Positions 36,454 to 44,175 of a stretch of DNA of 64,000 nt are shown here, one piece after another. The stretch's first letter is position 1; each line of letters starts with the position of its first letter. The DNA is from Brevibacillus humidisoli (GTDB lineage Bacteria > Bacillota > Bacilli > Brevibacillales > Brevibacillaceae): positions 3,119,970 through 3,183,969 of the forward strand of contig NZ_CP087263.1 in assembly GCF_020923435.1 (NCBI RefSeq), read 5' to 3'. The notes under the pieces are model-generated. The model saw only the letters and a list, made by a program, of their open reading frames with translations, had not been told where the DNA came from and made no database searches. The translations under genes and the position numbers were made by a program.

Positions 36454-36677
36454 GTTTATCCCGCCTTTTACTACCCCGTCTTCTTTTTCGGGGACTCTCC
36501 CTTGCCTACTATCTTTACATGAAATGTATCATCTCTTCCGCGAAAAACAAACGGCTTCGCACATATTTTGACCATTTGTTGATGGTTTTGTGACCTTTTT
36601 TGCGCTTGATTTGAGAGATTTCCATGCTATCTTCCTATCAGGTGAGTAGAAGGGGGATTTGTGGATAGGTGATAAAC

Positions 36678-37361
36678 ATGGAGCCGCGGGAGTTGAATGA
36701 CATGAGATTACGGAAAACATTATATGGGCTTTTGGCCTGTGTCAGCATTCTATTTATCCTTTACGCGTTGGTGGACAATTACGTTATCGACCCTGGAGCC
36801 GAGAGGTTTGTAGCCCAAAAAACCGGACTGAAGCGCGAGCTTAATCTCCCGGTCTGGTTAACCGTTATGCATGTTCATGTTGCCACTGCCTGCACGGCCT
36901 TGGCGGCGGGGCTGCTCAATTTTTCCCATCGCATCTTTGAAAAAAGTCGAACGTTCCATCGAATGAACGGCTACGTTTATTTCGTGTCCGTATTCGTTGT
37001 CGTGCTGACGTCCGGATATATGGCACCTTACGCCACGGGAGGAAAAATCAGCAGTATCGGATTTAATACGCTGAATATTTTATGGCTGTTTATAACCATT
37101 ATGGCATTCGTTCAAATCAAAAAGAAACGGATCATCCAGCATCGGAACTGGATGATCCGAAGTTACGCCTTTTGTTTTACGAACCTGGTTATTCATGGCA
37201 TCAGGCTTCTTCTACAAGGATTCGGTCTTGTTTACGCTACCAGCTATACAATTGGCGTATACGGCTCCATTGCCCTTCTGCTGGTTATCCCTGAGATTAT
37301 CATCAGATCGATCGGTCAATTCAGAGAAGTTGACAAGGAGAGATTGATTCAACAGAAGTGA
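36678..37361 (+). CDS. DUF2306 membrane protein
   Basis: 227 residues from ATG 36678 (GGTG six bases upstream); an in-frame GTG at 36669 would add MIN. About six to seven membrane helices with conserved histidines (VMHVHVATACTALAAGLLNF, RTFHRMNGYVY, IIQHRNWMIRSYAFCFTNL), the hallmarks of DUF2306, which resembles heme-binding b-type membrane proteins. The function is unknown. Divergent from the OmpR/HK operon and followed by a remnant of a DUF420 gene. Confidence 0.78.
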   Translation: MEPRELNDMRLRKTLYGLLACVSILFILYALVDNYVIDPGAERFVAQKTGLKRELNLPVWLTVMHVHVATACTALAAGLLNFSHRIFEKSRTFHRMNGYVYFVSVFVVVLTSGYMAPYATGGKISSIGFNTLNILWLFITIMAFVQIKKKRIIQHRNWMIRSYAFCFTNLVIHGIRLLLQGFGLVYATSYTIGVYGSIALLLVIPEIIIRSIGQFREVDKERLIQQK

Positions 37362-37376
37362 ATGGGTGGAGATATC

Positions 37377-37500
37377 GTGTCTATTTACACAATAGTTCCG
37401 ACGATTAGCACCGACGCATTAGTGCAGCGTTTGTAGCGTATGGCTGGTACCTCGCGATGAAACGGAAACTGGAAGCACACAAGAAGGTCATGTTGACTAA
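37377..37500 (+). pseudogene. DUF420 (CtaM-like) membrane protein remnant
   Basis: Fifteen bases after the DUF2306 stop, GTG 37377 with GGGTGGAG upstream opens SIYTIVPTISTDAL. A second frame continues AAFVAYGWYLAMKRKLEAHKKVMLT, ending near 37500. Together these resemble the N-terminus and second helix of DUF420 proteins, with a frameshift near 37420 and everything after the first third missing. The methyltransferase gene now occupies the opposite strand from 37497. The assignment rests on a short match. Confidence 0.45.
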
Positions 37501-38405
37501 AGCGTATCGTACAGATTTTCTCTGGTGTACATGTTCTGATCCTGCAATCGAATGAGTACCTTGCCAAAACGGCCACTCTGCCGGACCACCACTTTACCTG
37601 ATGGATACGTTTGCTCCAAATAGTCTGCAACCGTTTTCCGATTCCGATCATCTACAGGCAGACCGTGATTGCGAAGCCAGGTCATCACTTCCTGCAACGC
37701 CGCTTCTCTGGAGACTTCCGTCGTTTTCGTTTCCCGTGAGATAAGCGATTCATAGGAGTATCCTTTGAGATACAGCAGATGGAGCAAATATCCCATTTCA
37801 GCGTTTTCCGTCTTGAGGGGCTGATCGGTGACCAACGGCCAGATTTCATTCACCAGACTGTTCTCTATGGAACCCGCGGACATACTGATATAACAAAACT
37901 GCCGGGCGCAATGGAGTACCTTCTCCACGCTCTCCCAATTGAGAATGACCGGGCACATCGAGACAAAGACGAGATCAAAGGCATGGCTCCAGCCCCTGGC
38001 CTGCACGTCAATATCCTCAAACGGTTCCGGTACAATCTTCACTTTGTCTTCGGCAAAGGTTGCGATGTTCTCTTCCAGCAGTTCCACCAGCGCAAGAGAG
38101 GGCTCTACGGCGGTTACATGGGCCCCTCGCTCCGCAAACGGCACCGAAAATACTCCCGAAGCAGCCCCAATGTCTAGAACGGAGGCGTTTTTGAATCGAA
38201 CACCTTGTCCTTCAAGCCAGTTCATGATTCGTTTGGTTCGTTTCCTTCCCTCTTCATTAAACGATTGCTCGTTGAAAGCCCTGGCCTTATGATCAAAGGC
38301 TCTGGCCGGTTCGATACCGGCTTTTTGCATCTTCTTCGCGCTAGTATCGGGATCGTCTTTCCACGCTTTTTCCCAAATGGCTGCATGAAATAACTCATTC
38401 ATCAT
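37497..38405 (-). CDS. Class I SAM-dependent methyltransferase
   Basis: 302 residues. Motif I VLDIGAASGVFSVPF (about residues 75-89), acidic end of strand 2 VTAVEPS, motif post-I and HAFDLVFVSMCPVILNW mark a Rossmann methyltransferase. The N-terminal 70 residues resemble UbiE-like proteins that start with NELFHAAIWEKAW. The C-terminal region has no recognisable domain. GTGAGGAACG precedes ATG 38405. The substrate is unknown. Confidence 0.82.
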   Translation of the reverse strand: MMNELFHAAIWEKAWKDDPDTSAKKMQKAGIEPARAFDHKARAFNEQSFNEEGRKRTKRIMNWLEGQGVRFKNASVLDIGAASGVFSVPFAERGAHVTAVEPSLALVELLEENIATFAEDKVKIVPEPFEDIDVQARGWSHAFDLVFVSMCPVILNWESVEKVLHCARQFCYISMSAGSIENSLVNEIWPLVTDQPLKTENAEMGYLLHLLYLKGYSYESLISRETKTTEVSREAALQEVMTWLRNHGLPVDDRNRKTVADYLEQTYPSGKVVVRQSGRFGKVLIRLQDQNMYTRENLYDTL

Positions 38406-38481
38406 CGTTCCTCACTCTTTTCACTATGGTTTATGGAGACTGAACCCCCAATATTACCTGTCATACCTGTCGCAATAATCT

Positions 38482-39399
38482 TCATCCGTTCCGCCTCCAA
38501 GCCTCCATATTCAGTTCATTGTTTATGGCCGCGGCGGCAAATGCGCCCATGGAGGCGGCAGCAATGGCCTGATGCAGCCGCAAAGCCGCATCCCCGGCGC
38601 TGTAGACGCCCGGAACATTCGTTTTCCCGAAGTCATCGACGACAACCATTCCCGTTTCCGTGATGTTGCATCCGATGGCTCGTGGCAAGTCCGATCCCGT
38701 AACCAGATTCGGTTTAAAAAAGATGCCCCTGCACGGAATGGTCGTTCCGTCTTCGAGAACTACTTGCTGCACAATACCGGCGTCTGAGTCGATGGACCGG
38801 ATGGGCGATTCGTATACGGGGACGCGATGCCGACGCAGCTCCTCGCGCTGTGTGTCCGTCAGCTCATCGGGGCCGTTCGTGCAGATGGTAAAACGGTTCG
38901 TCCATCCAGATATGAGTGGAGCGAAGTGCATGGCATCGCCCCCCTTGGCAATGACGACAAGCGGCTGGTCTCTCAATTCCCAGCCATCGCAATACGGGCA
39001 GACGAAGGCGCTTTTTCCATAAACCTCTGCTAATCCAGGAATGTCCAGCGGTCGATCCTTCATTCCGACGGCAAACAGCAGCTTTTTGCTTGTAAAAGTG
39101 TTTCCTTGCGCAGTCGTAATTTGAAAATGACCGTCTGTCCCCGCAATCGACACGGCCGTATCCGCCACGAAAGACACGGAGGGATAGGCGCTGATCTCTT
39201 CCTTTGCCATTCGCCGAAATTCACTGGGACTTATTCCGTCGCGAGTAAGAAAGCCGTGGGCCTCGCGAGTCACGGCGTTGCGGGGACGGCCTTCATCGAT
39301 CACCGCCACATTTTTCCTCGCCCGCCCCAACACAAGGGCGGCATTCAACCCTGCCGGGCCTGCGCCAATAATCACTACATCGAGAAGTTGTTTTTCCAT
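38482..39399 (-). CDS. Thioredoxin-reductase-like FAD/NAD(P) oxidoreductase
   Basis: 305 residues from ATG 39399 (GGAGG upstream). FAD motif VVIIGAGPAGLNAALVLGRA, a redox pair C134-P-Y-C137, and the C-terminal FAD site NVPGVYSAGDAAL. The central NAD(P) domain has VVIAKGGDAMHF rather than a clear GxGxxA motif, so pyridine nucleotide binding may be weak or different, as in some flavoproteins similar to ferredoxin-NADP reductase or the YumC/GliT group. It is followed in tandem orientation by an Rrf2 regulator gene on the same strand upstream. Confidence 0.85.
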   Translation of the reverse strand: MEKQLLDVVIIGAGPAGLNAALVLGRARKNVAVIDEGRPRNAVTREAHGFLTRDGISPSEFRRMAKEEISAYPSVSFVADTAVSIAGTDGHFQITTAQGNTFTSKKLLFAVGMKDRPLDIPGLAEVYGKSAFVCPYCDGWELRDQPLVVIAKGGDAMHFAPLISGWTNRFTICTNGPDELTDTQREELRRHRVPVYESPIRSIDSDAGIVQQVVLEDGTTIPCRGIFFKPNLVTGSDLPRAIGCNITETGMVVVDDFGKTNVPGVYSAGDAALRLHQAIAAASMGAFAAAAINNELNMEAWRRNG

Positions 39400-39456
39400 A
39401 TTATTAATACACCTCCACGGATCTACAATATCCATAATTAACGTACAAGAAGTGTA

Positions 39457-39942
39457 TCACTTCTTGTCCACTTCATGGTTGCAACGCTTGTTAGCCTCAT
39501 CCAGTACTGACTGAATTGTCTGTTCCCGCAAGTATTGATGCAGATGTTGTTCCGCGCCGTCCATCACCTTTTTAACCAGACATTCGCCGTTGCCCAGGCC
39601 GTTCCCAATCCGTTCGGCACCTTTCGCTTCGGCTAACAACCGATGCTGCTGCGAATTCAAGTTGGAGCATTCGAACAGATGCTGTCTCCCTTCAATCACT
39701 TGAATAACATCAAGAAACGTAATCTCACCGGCCTGTCGCGCAAGCTCGTAACCGCCTTTCACCCCCGGCACAGCACGTACGATTCCATCCTGCCTCAGTT
39801 TGGACATGATTTTGGATAAGTAGCTTTCTGAAACGCCGAGCATCGCAGCTAACTCCTTGATTCCGATGTTGTAGCGGCGCTCCGAGTTAGCCAAATGAAG
39901 TAAGGCGTGCAGGGCATAATCGGTGCTTTTAGAGAACTGCAT
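39457..39942 (-). CDS. Rrf2-family transcriptional regulator
   Basis: 161 residues from ATG 39942 (GAGGAGGGAAAC). Winged HTH QFSKSTDYALHALLHLANSERRYNIGIKELAAMLGVSESYLSKIMSKL, then FECSN as the only cysteine of the cluster loop plus Cys in NGECLVKK and a Cys near the C-terminus (KRCNHE). The usual three closely spaced cysteines for a Fe-S cluster are not present as a standard set, so it may use a thiol switch. It starts the short operon with the thioredoxin-reductase-like gene 57 bases downstream. Confidence 0.85.
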   Translation of the reverse strand: MQFSKSTDYALHALLHLANSERRYNIGIKELAAMLGVSESYLSKIMSKLRQDGIVRAVPGVKGGYELARQAGEITFLDVIQVIEGRQHLFECSNLNSQQHRLLAEAKGAERIGNGLGNGECLVKKVMDGAEQHLHQYLREQTIQSVLDEANKRCNHEVDKK

Positions 39943-40051
39943 GTTTCCCTCCTCGCTGCCTAAGATCATTATTATTATGGAGTTGTAATATCTATAATAG
40001 ACAATTCGGCTCCAATGTGCAAGGATCGATCGAGAGACAAAATATTTCGGC

Positions 40052-40927
40052 TCATTCCATCTCTTTCATCAACTGTTTGGCTGTTTCGATAAACGCTCGC
40101 GTAGCCGGCGAAACGGTCTCCAGCGAGGTGACGGCGATGGCAATTTCCCGAAAGACCTGCTCATCCAACGATTTGACAACTACCTGGTATTGGCCAGGAG
40201 ATATCGTCATTTCAGGCAGGATCGTCGCCCCTAATCCGGCTTGTACGAGGGAAACAATAGCCTGGTTGTCCGCCACTTCAAACACAACGTTAGGCTTCAG
40301 GCGGTTTTTCTGGAAAAGCTGCTTCACGAGGGCATCACACCCAGCTTTTGGCATTATAAACGGTTCGTTCGCAATTTCTTCCACACGAAGCTGGTCCCTA
40401 GCGGCGAGTTCATGCTGTTTCGGCAATACGGCAACCAGTCGATCTTTTACCAACGGTACGGTATCGAACGCGACTTCGGCAGGCAGAGACAGAAAGCCAA
40501 GGTCGACAGCAAAACTAGAGATCCAGTTCTGAATCTCCTCATAACCGCCTTCAAACAATTTTATCTTGATCGCAGGATGGTTGGATTGGAATTGTTTCAT
40601 CATCGAAGGCAACCATCGTGCGGCAACGCTCGGGAATACGCCGACCCTTACAGTGCCGGTCTCCAATCCGGCAATTGCAGCCGCTTCTTGTTTTATTTTC
40701 TGCGTCAATTGCAATATATGTTGCACGTAGCTGGACATTCTTTGCCCTTCATCGGTCAAAAGTACTCCTGAACGGCTTCTTTTGAATAGGGTAAACCCAA
40801 ACTCTGACTCCAATCCCGCAATCGCGTGACTGACAGCTGATTGAGTTAGACCCAAAACTTCGCCGGCTTTTGTAAAGCTGCCCGTCTCCACAATGCTCTG
40901 AAACACTTCCAATTGCACCAGTGTCAT
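40052..40927 (-). CDS. LysR-family transcriptional regulator
   Basis: 291 residues. N-terminal HTH (LEVFQSIVETGSFTKAGEVLGLTQSAVSHAIAGLESEFGFTLFKR) and type 2 periplasmic-binding-like effector domain (TVRVGVFPSVAARWLPSMMKQF onward). It is divergent from a PhzF-like gene, 126 bases apart, the standard LysR arrangement of autoregulation plus target activation. Confidence 0.92.
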   Translation of the reverse strand: MTLVQLEVFQSIVETGSFTKAGEVLGLTQSAVSHAIAGLESEFGFTLFKRSRSGVLLTDEGQRMSSYVQHILQLTQKIKQEAAAIAGLETGTVRVGVFPSVAARWLPSMMKQFQSNHPAIKIKLFEGGYEEIQNWISSFAVDLGFLSLPAEVAFDTVPLVKDRLVAVLPKQHELAARDQLRVEEIANEPFIMPKAGCDALVKQLFQKNRLKPNVVFEVADNQAIVSLVQAGLGATILPEMTISPGQYQVVVKSLDEQVFREIAIAVTSLETVSPATRAFIETAKQLMKEME

Positions 40928-41053
40928 CTTATCTCACCTTATATATAAATAATTTTCATTTATGATATTATAATGATTCATTTGATTCATATAAAGCTCG
41001 GATATAAGATGAATATAAAGGAATTTTCAGCCCGATAAAGGTGAGATGCCTAG

Positions 41054-41971
41054 ATGAGAACATTAGCTTACACGCTGACCGACGTATTTACAGATCGAAT
41101 ATTTGGCGGCAACCAGCTTGCCGTTTTCACGCAACCGCCTGCATTAAGCACGGGAGAAATGCAGGCCATCGCCAGAGAACTGAATCTTTCAGAAACCGTA
41201 TTCGTATATGAGCCAGATCACGCACGCCATCATAGAAAGCTGAGAATTTTTACCCCCGATATCGAATTGCCGATGGCCGGCCATCCGACGATTGGAACAG
41301 CCTATGTTTTGGCAAATGAAGGCTTGATCGAGACGGTGGAAGGAGAGAACGTGTGGGTTTTTGAAGAGGGTGTTGGCGACATTACGGTGATCGTACAGAA
41401 AGAAAATGGGCGTATCGGAAAAATCGAGATGTTCCAGCCTACACCCGTCTTTGGGGAAGTATTTCACAATAAACAATCGGCTGCGGAACTGCTTTCGTTA
41501 GCGGTTGAAGACATACGCCAGGATTTGCCGATCCAAACCGTGTCGACAGGCGTACCCTTTCTGTTTATTCCTGTTCAATCGCTCGCGGCCATGCGCCGGA
41601 TCCATTTTAGACCGGATGTTTGGCAGGAGGGATTTGCCACCGATGAGCATACCCGGCATATCTTCGCTTTTGCTGTGGAAACGGAAAACGCGGACTCCGA
41701 CGTCCACAGTCGAATGTTCGCTCCGGCGATGGGGATCAGAGAAGATCCGGCGACAGGTGGGGCGAGTGGACCCCTTGGAGTCTACCTGGTTGAGCATGGC
41801 GTTGTCCCTCCTGCTGTACAAGGCGTATACGAGATTCGCAGCGAGCAAGGGTTGGAAATGGGCAGGCCAAGCCTAATCGATATTACCGTTGTGAAGCATG
41901 GTCATGAGTACAAACAAGTGAAAGTTGGCGGAACCAGTGTGAAAGTAGGGGAAGGAAAGCTATATGTATAG
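41054..41971 (+). CDS. PhzF-family isomerase
   Basis: 305 residues. The two-lobed PhzF fold is marked by DVFTDRIFGGNQLAVF, catalytic Glu47 in LNLSETVFV, AGHPTIGTAYVL and EDPATGGASGPLGVYL. Members catalyse proton shifts like the DHHA isomerisation of phenazine synthesis, but most stand-alone ones are of unknown substrate, and no phenazine genes are near. Probable target of the divergent LysR regulator. Confidence 0.9.
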   Translation: MRTLAYTLTDVFTDRIFGGNQLAVFTQPPALSTGEMQAIARELNLSETVFVYEPDHARHHRKLRIFTPDIELPMAGHPTIGTAYVLANEGLIETVEGENVWVFEEGVGDITVIVQKENGRIGKIEMFQPTPVFGEVFHNKQSAAELLSLAVEDIRQDLPIQTVSTGVPFLFIPVQSLAAMRRIHFRPDVWQEGFATDEHTRHIFAFAVETENADSDVHSRMFAPAMGIREDPATGGASGPLGVYLVEHGVVPPAVQGVYEIRSEQGLEMGRPSLIDITVVKHGHEYKQVKVGGTSVKVGEGKLYV

Positions 41972-42018
41972 GAGGAACTAGGTGAATCTTGACAAGTTGA
42001 GTTAGGAAAGGAGTTAAA

Positions 42019-42225
42019 ATGAGTAAATCAATCTTACAAGCATTTATATTTTCAGTGGGCGTGCATGTCTTGATTATTGCTGTATTCATTGGTTATATGG
42101 AATATAAAGCCTATGACTACGGGTTTTCTTTCGGAGCAGACGTAACGGGGTTATTGCTTGCGACGGTATCTTTCTTCATGATGCTTATTCTTTTCGTTAA
42201 GTGGGTTATTAATAAAGCGAGGTGA
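42019..42225 (+). CDS. Small two-helix membrane protein
   Basis: 68 residues with two hydrophobic segments (about 8-28 and 41-62) and a basic C-terminus (KWVINKAR). ATG 42019 has a strong GGAAAGGAG site 5 bases before it. It follows the PhzF gene by 47 bases on the same strand. It resembles no named family that I recognise; the strong ribosome binding site and clear topology support it as real. Confidence 0.6.
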   Translation: MSKSILQAFIFSVGVHVLIIAVFIGYMEYKAYDYGFSFGADVTGLLLATVSFFMMLILFVKWVINKAR

Positions 42226-42246
42226 ATCCATTTTATAAGCACGATA

Positions 42247-42546
42247 TTACCGGCTAAGATATTCCGCTGCATTTGTCAATCGACCTCGATAAAACCGGAT
42301 CGTAAGTTCATTGATGTTGCGGATTTTATAATCGCGCAGAAACACCTGGAGCGCCGTTTCGAAATCATCGACAAGGTGCATCGGTTTCTGTAACGGTTCA
42401 AAGCCTCGGTCCGGTAATTGGTTCCGTCTTCTTCGTGTCAAATACCATCGCCCGCGATCGTATTCGTTCCGTTGGAGAGACGATTTTGTCGCGCGCGGCT
42501 GGTCGCGAATATACACATCATGACCGCCTATTATTTCCCGGACCAC
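42247..42546 (-). CDS. Hypothetical protein, 99 residues, next to tRNA operon
   Basis: The frame opens with GTG at 42546 and shows a basic protein with RGRWYLTRRRRN and a C-terminal helix pair (DDFETALQVFLRDYKIRNINELTIRFYRGRL) that loosely recalls the core-binding domain of tyrosine recombinases. No convincing ribosome binding site precedes the GTG. It may be an intact small protein or a fragment of an integrase left beside the tRNA genes. I cannot decide between them. Confidence 0.35.
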   Translation of the reverse strand: MVREIIGGHDVYIRDQPRATKSSLQRNEYDRGRWYLTRRRRNQLPDRGFEPLQKPMHLVDDFETALQVFLRDYKIRNINELTIRFYRGRLTNAAEYLSR

Positions 42547-42602
42547 TAAACGGAAAAACGCCGACTGAACATACGTACAATCAGCGTCATATCAACGTTT
42601 GA

Positions 42603-42685
42603 TGGTGCCGGTAGAGGGACTTGAACCCCCACGGTTTCCCTCACGATTTTGAGTCGCGCGCGTCTGCCAATTCCGCCATACCGGC
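42603..42685 (-). tRNA. tRNA-Leu (CAA)
   Basis: 83 bases including encoded CCA. Acceptor GCCGGTA pairs with TACCGGC; anticodon loop CTCAAAA gives CAA, reading UUG; T-arm GGTTCAAGTCC is intact. The variable arm is short for a leucine tRNA. Last of three tRNAs in one minus-strand cluster. Confidence 0.92.
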
Positions 42686-42709
42686 CCAATAATAGAAATA
42701 ATGAAACAA

Positions 42710-42787
42710 TGGTCGGGAAGACAGGATTTGAACCTGCGACCTCTTGGTCCCGAACCAAGCGCTCTACCAAGCTGAGCCACTTCCCGA
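42710..42787 (-). tRNA. tRNA-Pro (CGG)
   Basis: 78 bases with encoded CCA. Acceptor CGGGAAG pairs with CTTCCCG; anticodon stem CTTGG/CCAAG encloses TTCGGGA, anticodon CGG; T-loop GGTTCAAATCC. Middle gene of the cluster. Confidence 0.93.
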
Positions 42788-42799
42788 CTCAAAGAAAAT

Positions 42800-42875
42800 G
42801 GCGTGCCCTGAGAGATTCGAACTCCCGACCTTTTGATTCGTAGTCAAACGCTCTATCCAGCTGAGCTAAGGGCAC
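42800..42875 (-). tRNA. tRNA-Arg (ACG)
   Basis: 76 bases with encoded CCA and discriminator G. Acceptor GTGCCCT pairs with AGGGCAC; anticodon loop CTACGAA gives ACG (expected to be inosine-modified). First gene of the tRNA operon. Confidence 0.93.
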
Positions 42876-42934
42876 GTATCCATTGTTGTATCTGCTCTCG
42901 TATCGAGCAGCATATCAACTGCCGACATTAATAG

Positions 42935-42963
42935 ATCATAACAGCTTTACACCAGAAAGTCAA
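42935..42963 (-). promoter_or_regulatory. Promoter of the tRNA operon
   Basis: On the minus strand TTGACT, a 17-base spacer and TATGAT form an almost ideal sigma-A promoter about 60 bases upstream of the tRNA-Arg gene. Confidence 0.8.
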
Positions 42964-43067
42964 GAGGTTTTTCCGTTGTGAATCAAAAATGAGCGGCAAA
43001 AAATATAGTAGCACTAAACACAAGCAAAATCAATGGTAATAGAAAGGAATAGAGAGACTCTCTTCCT

Positions 43068-43349
43068 TCACTGCGGAAGAGAGCCGTTGCTCGGATTCTG
43101 GTTCTTTTCTGCGTTCCACTGCTTGATCTGCTCCACCATCTGTTTGATTTGGCCGCGTGCTTCCTGATGATCCGGTTCGCTCGCCCAATGTTGGATGAGC
43201 TGCGGCATCACCTTTAGCATATGGCTGTAGAGACACCATACCTTGACCATTTCCACCCGCTCCGGAGTCGCTTCGCCTGTCAGCAGTTCGGTAAACTTGT
43301 AAACCAGTTCTTCCAGTTCCGGTACGAGCGGCTTGTTCGGCTGATCCAC
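43068..43349 (-). CDS. YusU-like protein (DUF2573)
   Basis: 93 residues, mostly helical: ELEELVYKFTELLTGE, then VEMVKVWCLYSHMLKVMPQLIQHW. The length and pattern agree with the DUF2573 family, typified by B. subtilis YusU, of unknown function. Its 3' end forms a hairpin (CTCTCTTCC with GGAAGAGAG, 43057-43082) that overlaps the stop codon and may act as a weak terminator. Confidence 0.75.
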   Translation of the reverse strand: MDQPNKPLVPELEELVYKFTELLTGEATPERVEMVKVWCLYSHMLKVMPQLIQHWASEPDHQEARGQIKQMVEQIKQWNAEKNQNPSNGSLPQ

Positions 43350-43568
43350 TGCGATTCCTCCCTTCGAATCATTCCAGGCATGATACGCAAGCTCCCCAGA
43401 TTCTGCAATCCCTCACGTATCCTCACAGTCGCTTACTCCGCCTCATTGTACCACAAACTGGTCGTCTTTACCGAGTGCATCATGCATGTGACTTCCAGCA
43501 ATCCCCATCAAGTCCGCTTAACCAAAACGGGAACGCTATCCAACAGGCACCCAGAAAGGAGTGTACAG

Positions 43569-43874
43569 ATGGAAGAGAAACAGAAAGCGGAGGAACTGTC
43601 GCTGCCCGACTTTGCCGAACTGAACGATCGGCTGATCGTGGAGCACTCCCCCGGCCCATTTTTCCGGATGCGGACCAACCTGGATGAGCAACAGGACGAT
43701 ACGTCAAAAGCTGTCGGAGAGGCTGCTAGACCTTCCGTGGATGTTGCGGCACCTGCCGTAGATACTGTCAGATCATCCCCAGATGCTGCCAAGCCTGCCG
43801 AAGATGCTGTCGATTACCCACAAACCAGTGCTACCGAGGAGATGACACAGTACTTCGGGGACGAAGCAGAGTAA
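43569..43874 (+). CDS. Small acidic hypothetical protein
   Basis: 101 residues from ATG 43569, preceded by AAAGGAGTGTACAG. Net negative, with a Pro/Ala/Asp/Val-rich stretch (about residues 55-85) containing imperfect repeats of the type S-x-D-x-A-x-P-A-x-D. No signal peptide or membrane helix. The N-terminal MEEKQKAEELSLPDFAELNDRL looks structured; the rest is probably disordered. No family recognised. The 301 bases that follow contain only a terminator for the opposite strand. Confidence 0.55.
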   Translation: MEEKQKAEELSLPDFAELNDRLIVEHSPGPFFRMRTNLDEQQDDTSKAVGEAARPSVDVAAPAVDTVRSSPDAAKPAEDAVDYPQTSATEEMTQYFGDEAE

Positions 43875-44116
43875 GCTCTCTACAGCCTCATCTACGCCGC
43901 TGCCTGACCATCAGCTTATTGAACAGCTCTGCCAGGACGGACAAAGAAGGAGTCCGTCGCCAACACGAGCAGATCAGCGGTGAACTCCGGCATTGGGTCT
44001 CATTTGGGTACACACTAGGTATGGGAAGTGTACGCACCAGGTATTGAATCAAGAGATATCTATGGCGCCCAACGTCAGAATGGAAAAACTGGCGTGCAGT
44101 AGAGACGCAGTAAAAG

Positions 44117-44150
44117 GGCATGCCCTCATTCCATCTTCTGTACGAGGGCA
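44117..44150 (-). terminator. Terminator after the sugar-type ABC operon
   Basis: TGCCCTC (44121-44127) pairs with GAGGGCA (44144-44150) and is followed on the minus strand by ATGCCCTTTTAC. It is a moderate intrinsic terminator for the permease gene ending at 44176. Confidence 0.6.
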
Positions 44151-44175
44151 CCGCTTTGTGCCATTTTTCGCCTTG

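Noticed and set aside
42247-42546. A confident integrase call for this frame
   Set aside because: Only one short helix pair is suggestive; there are no catalytic R-H-R-Y residues, so it is listed as hypothetical.
43888-44151. 87-codon minus-strand frame after the sugar transporter terminator
   Set aside because: It starts inside the terminator hairpin and has no ribosome binding site.
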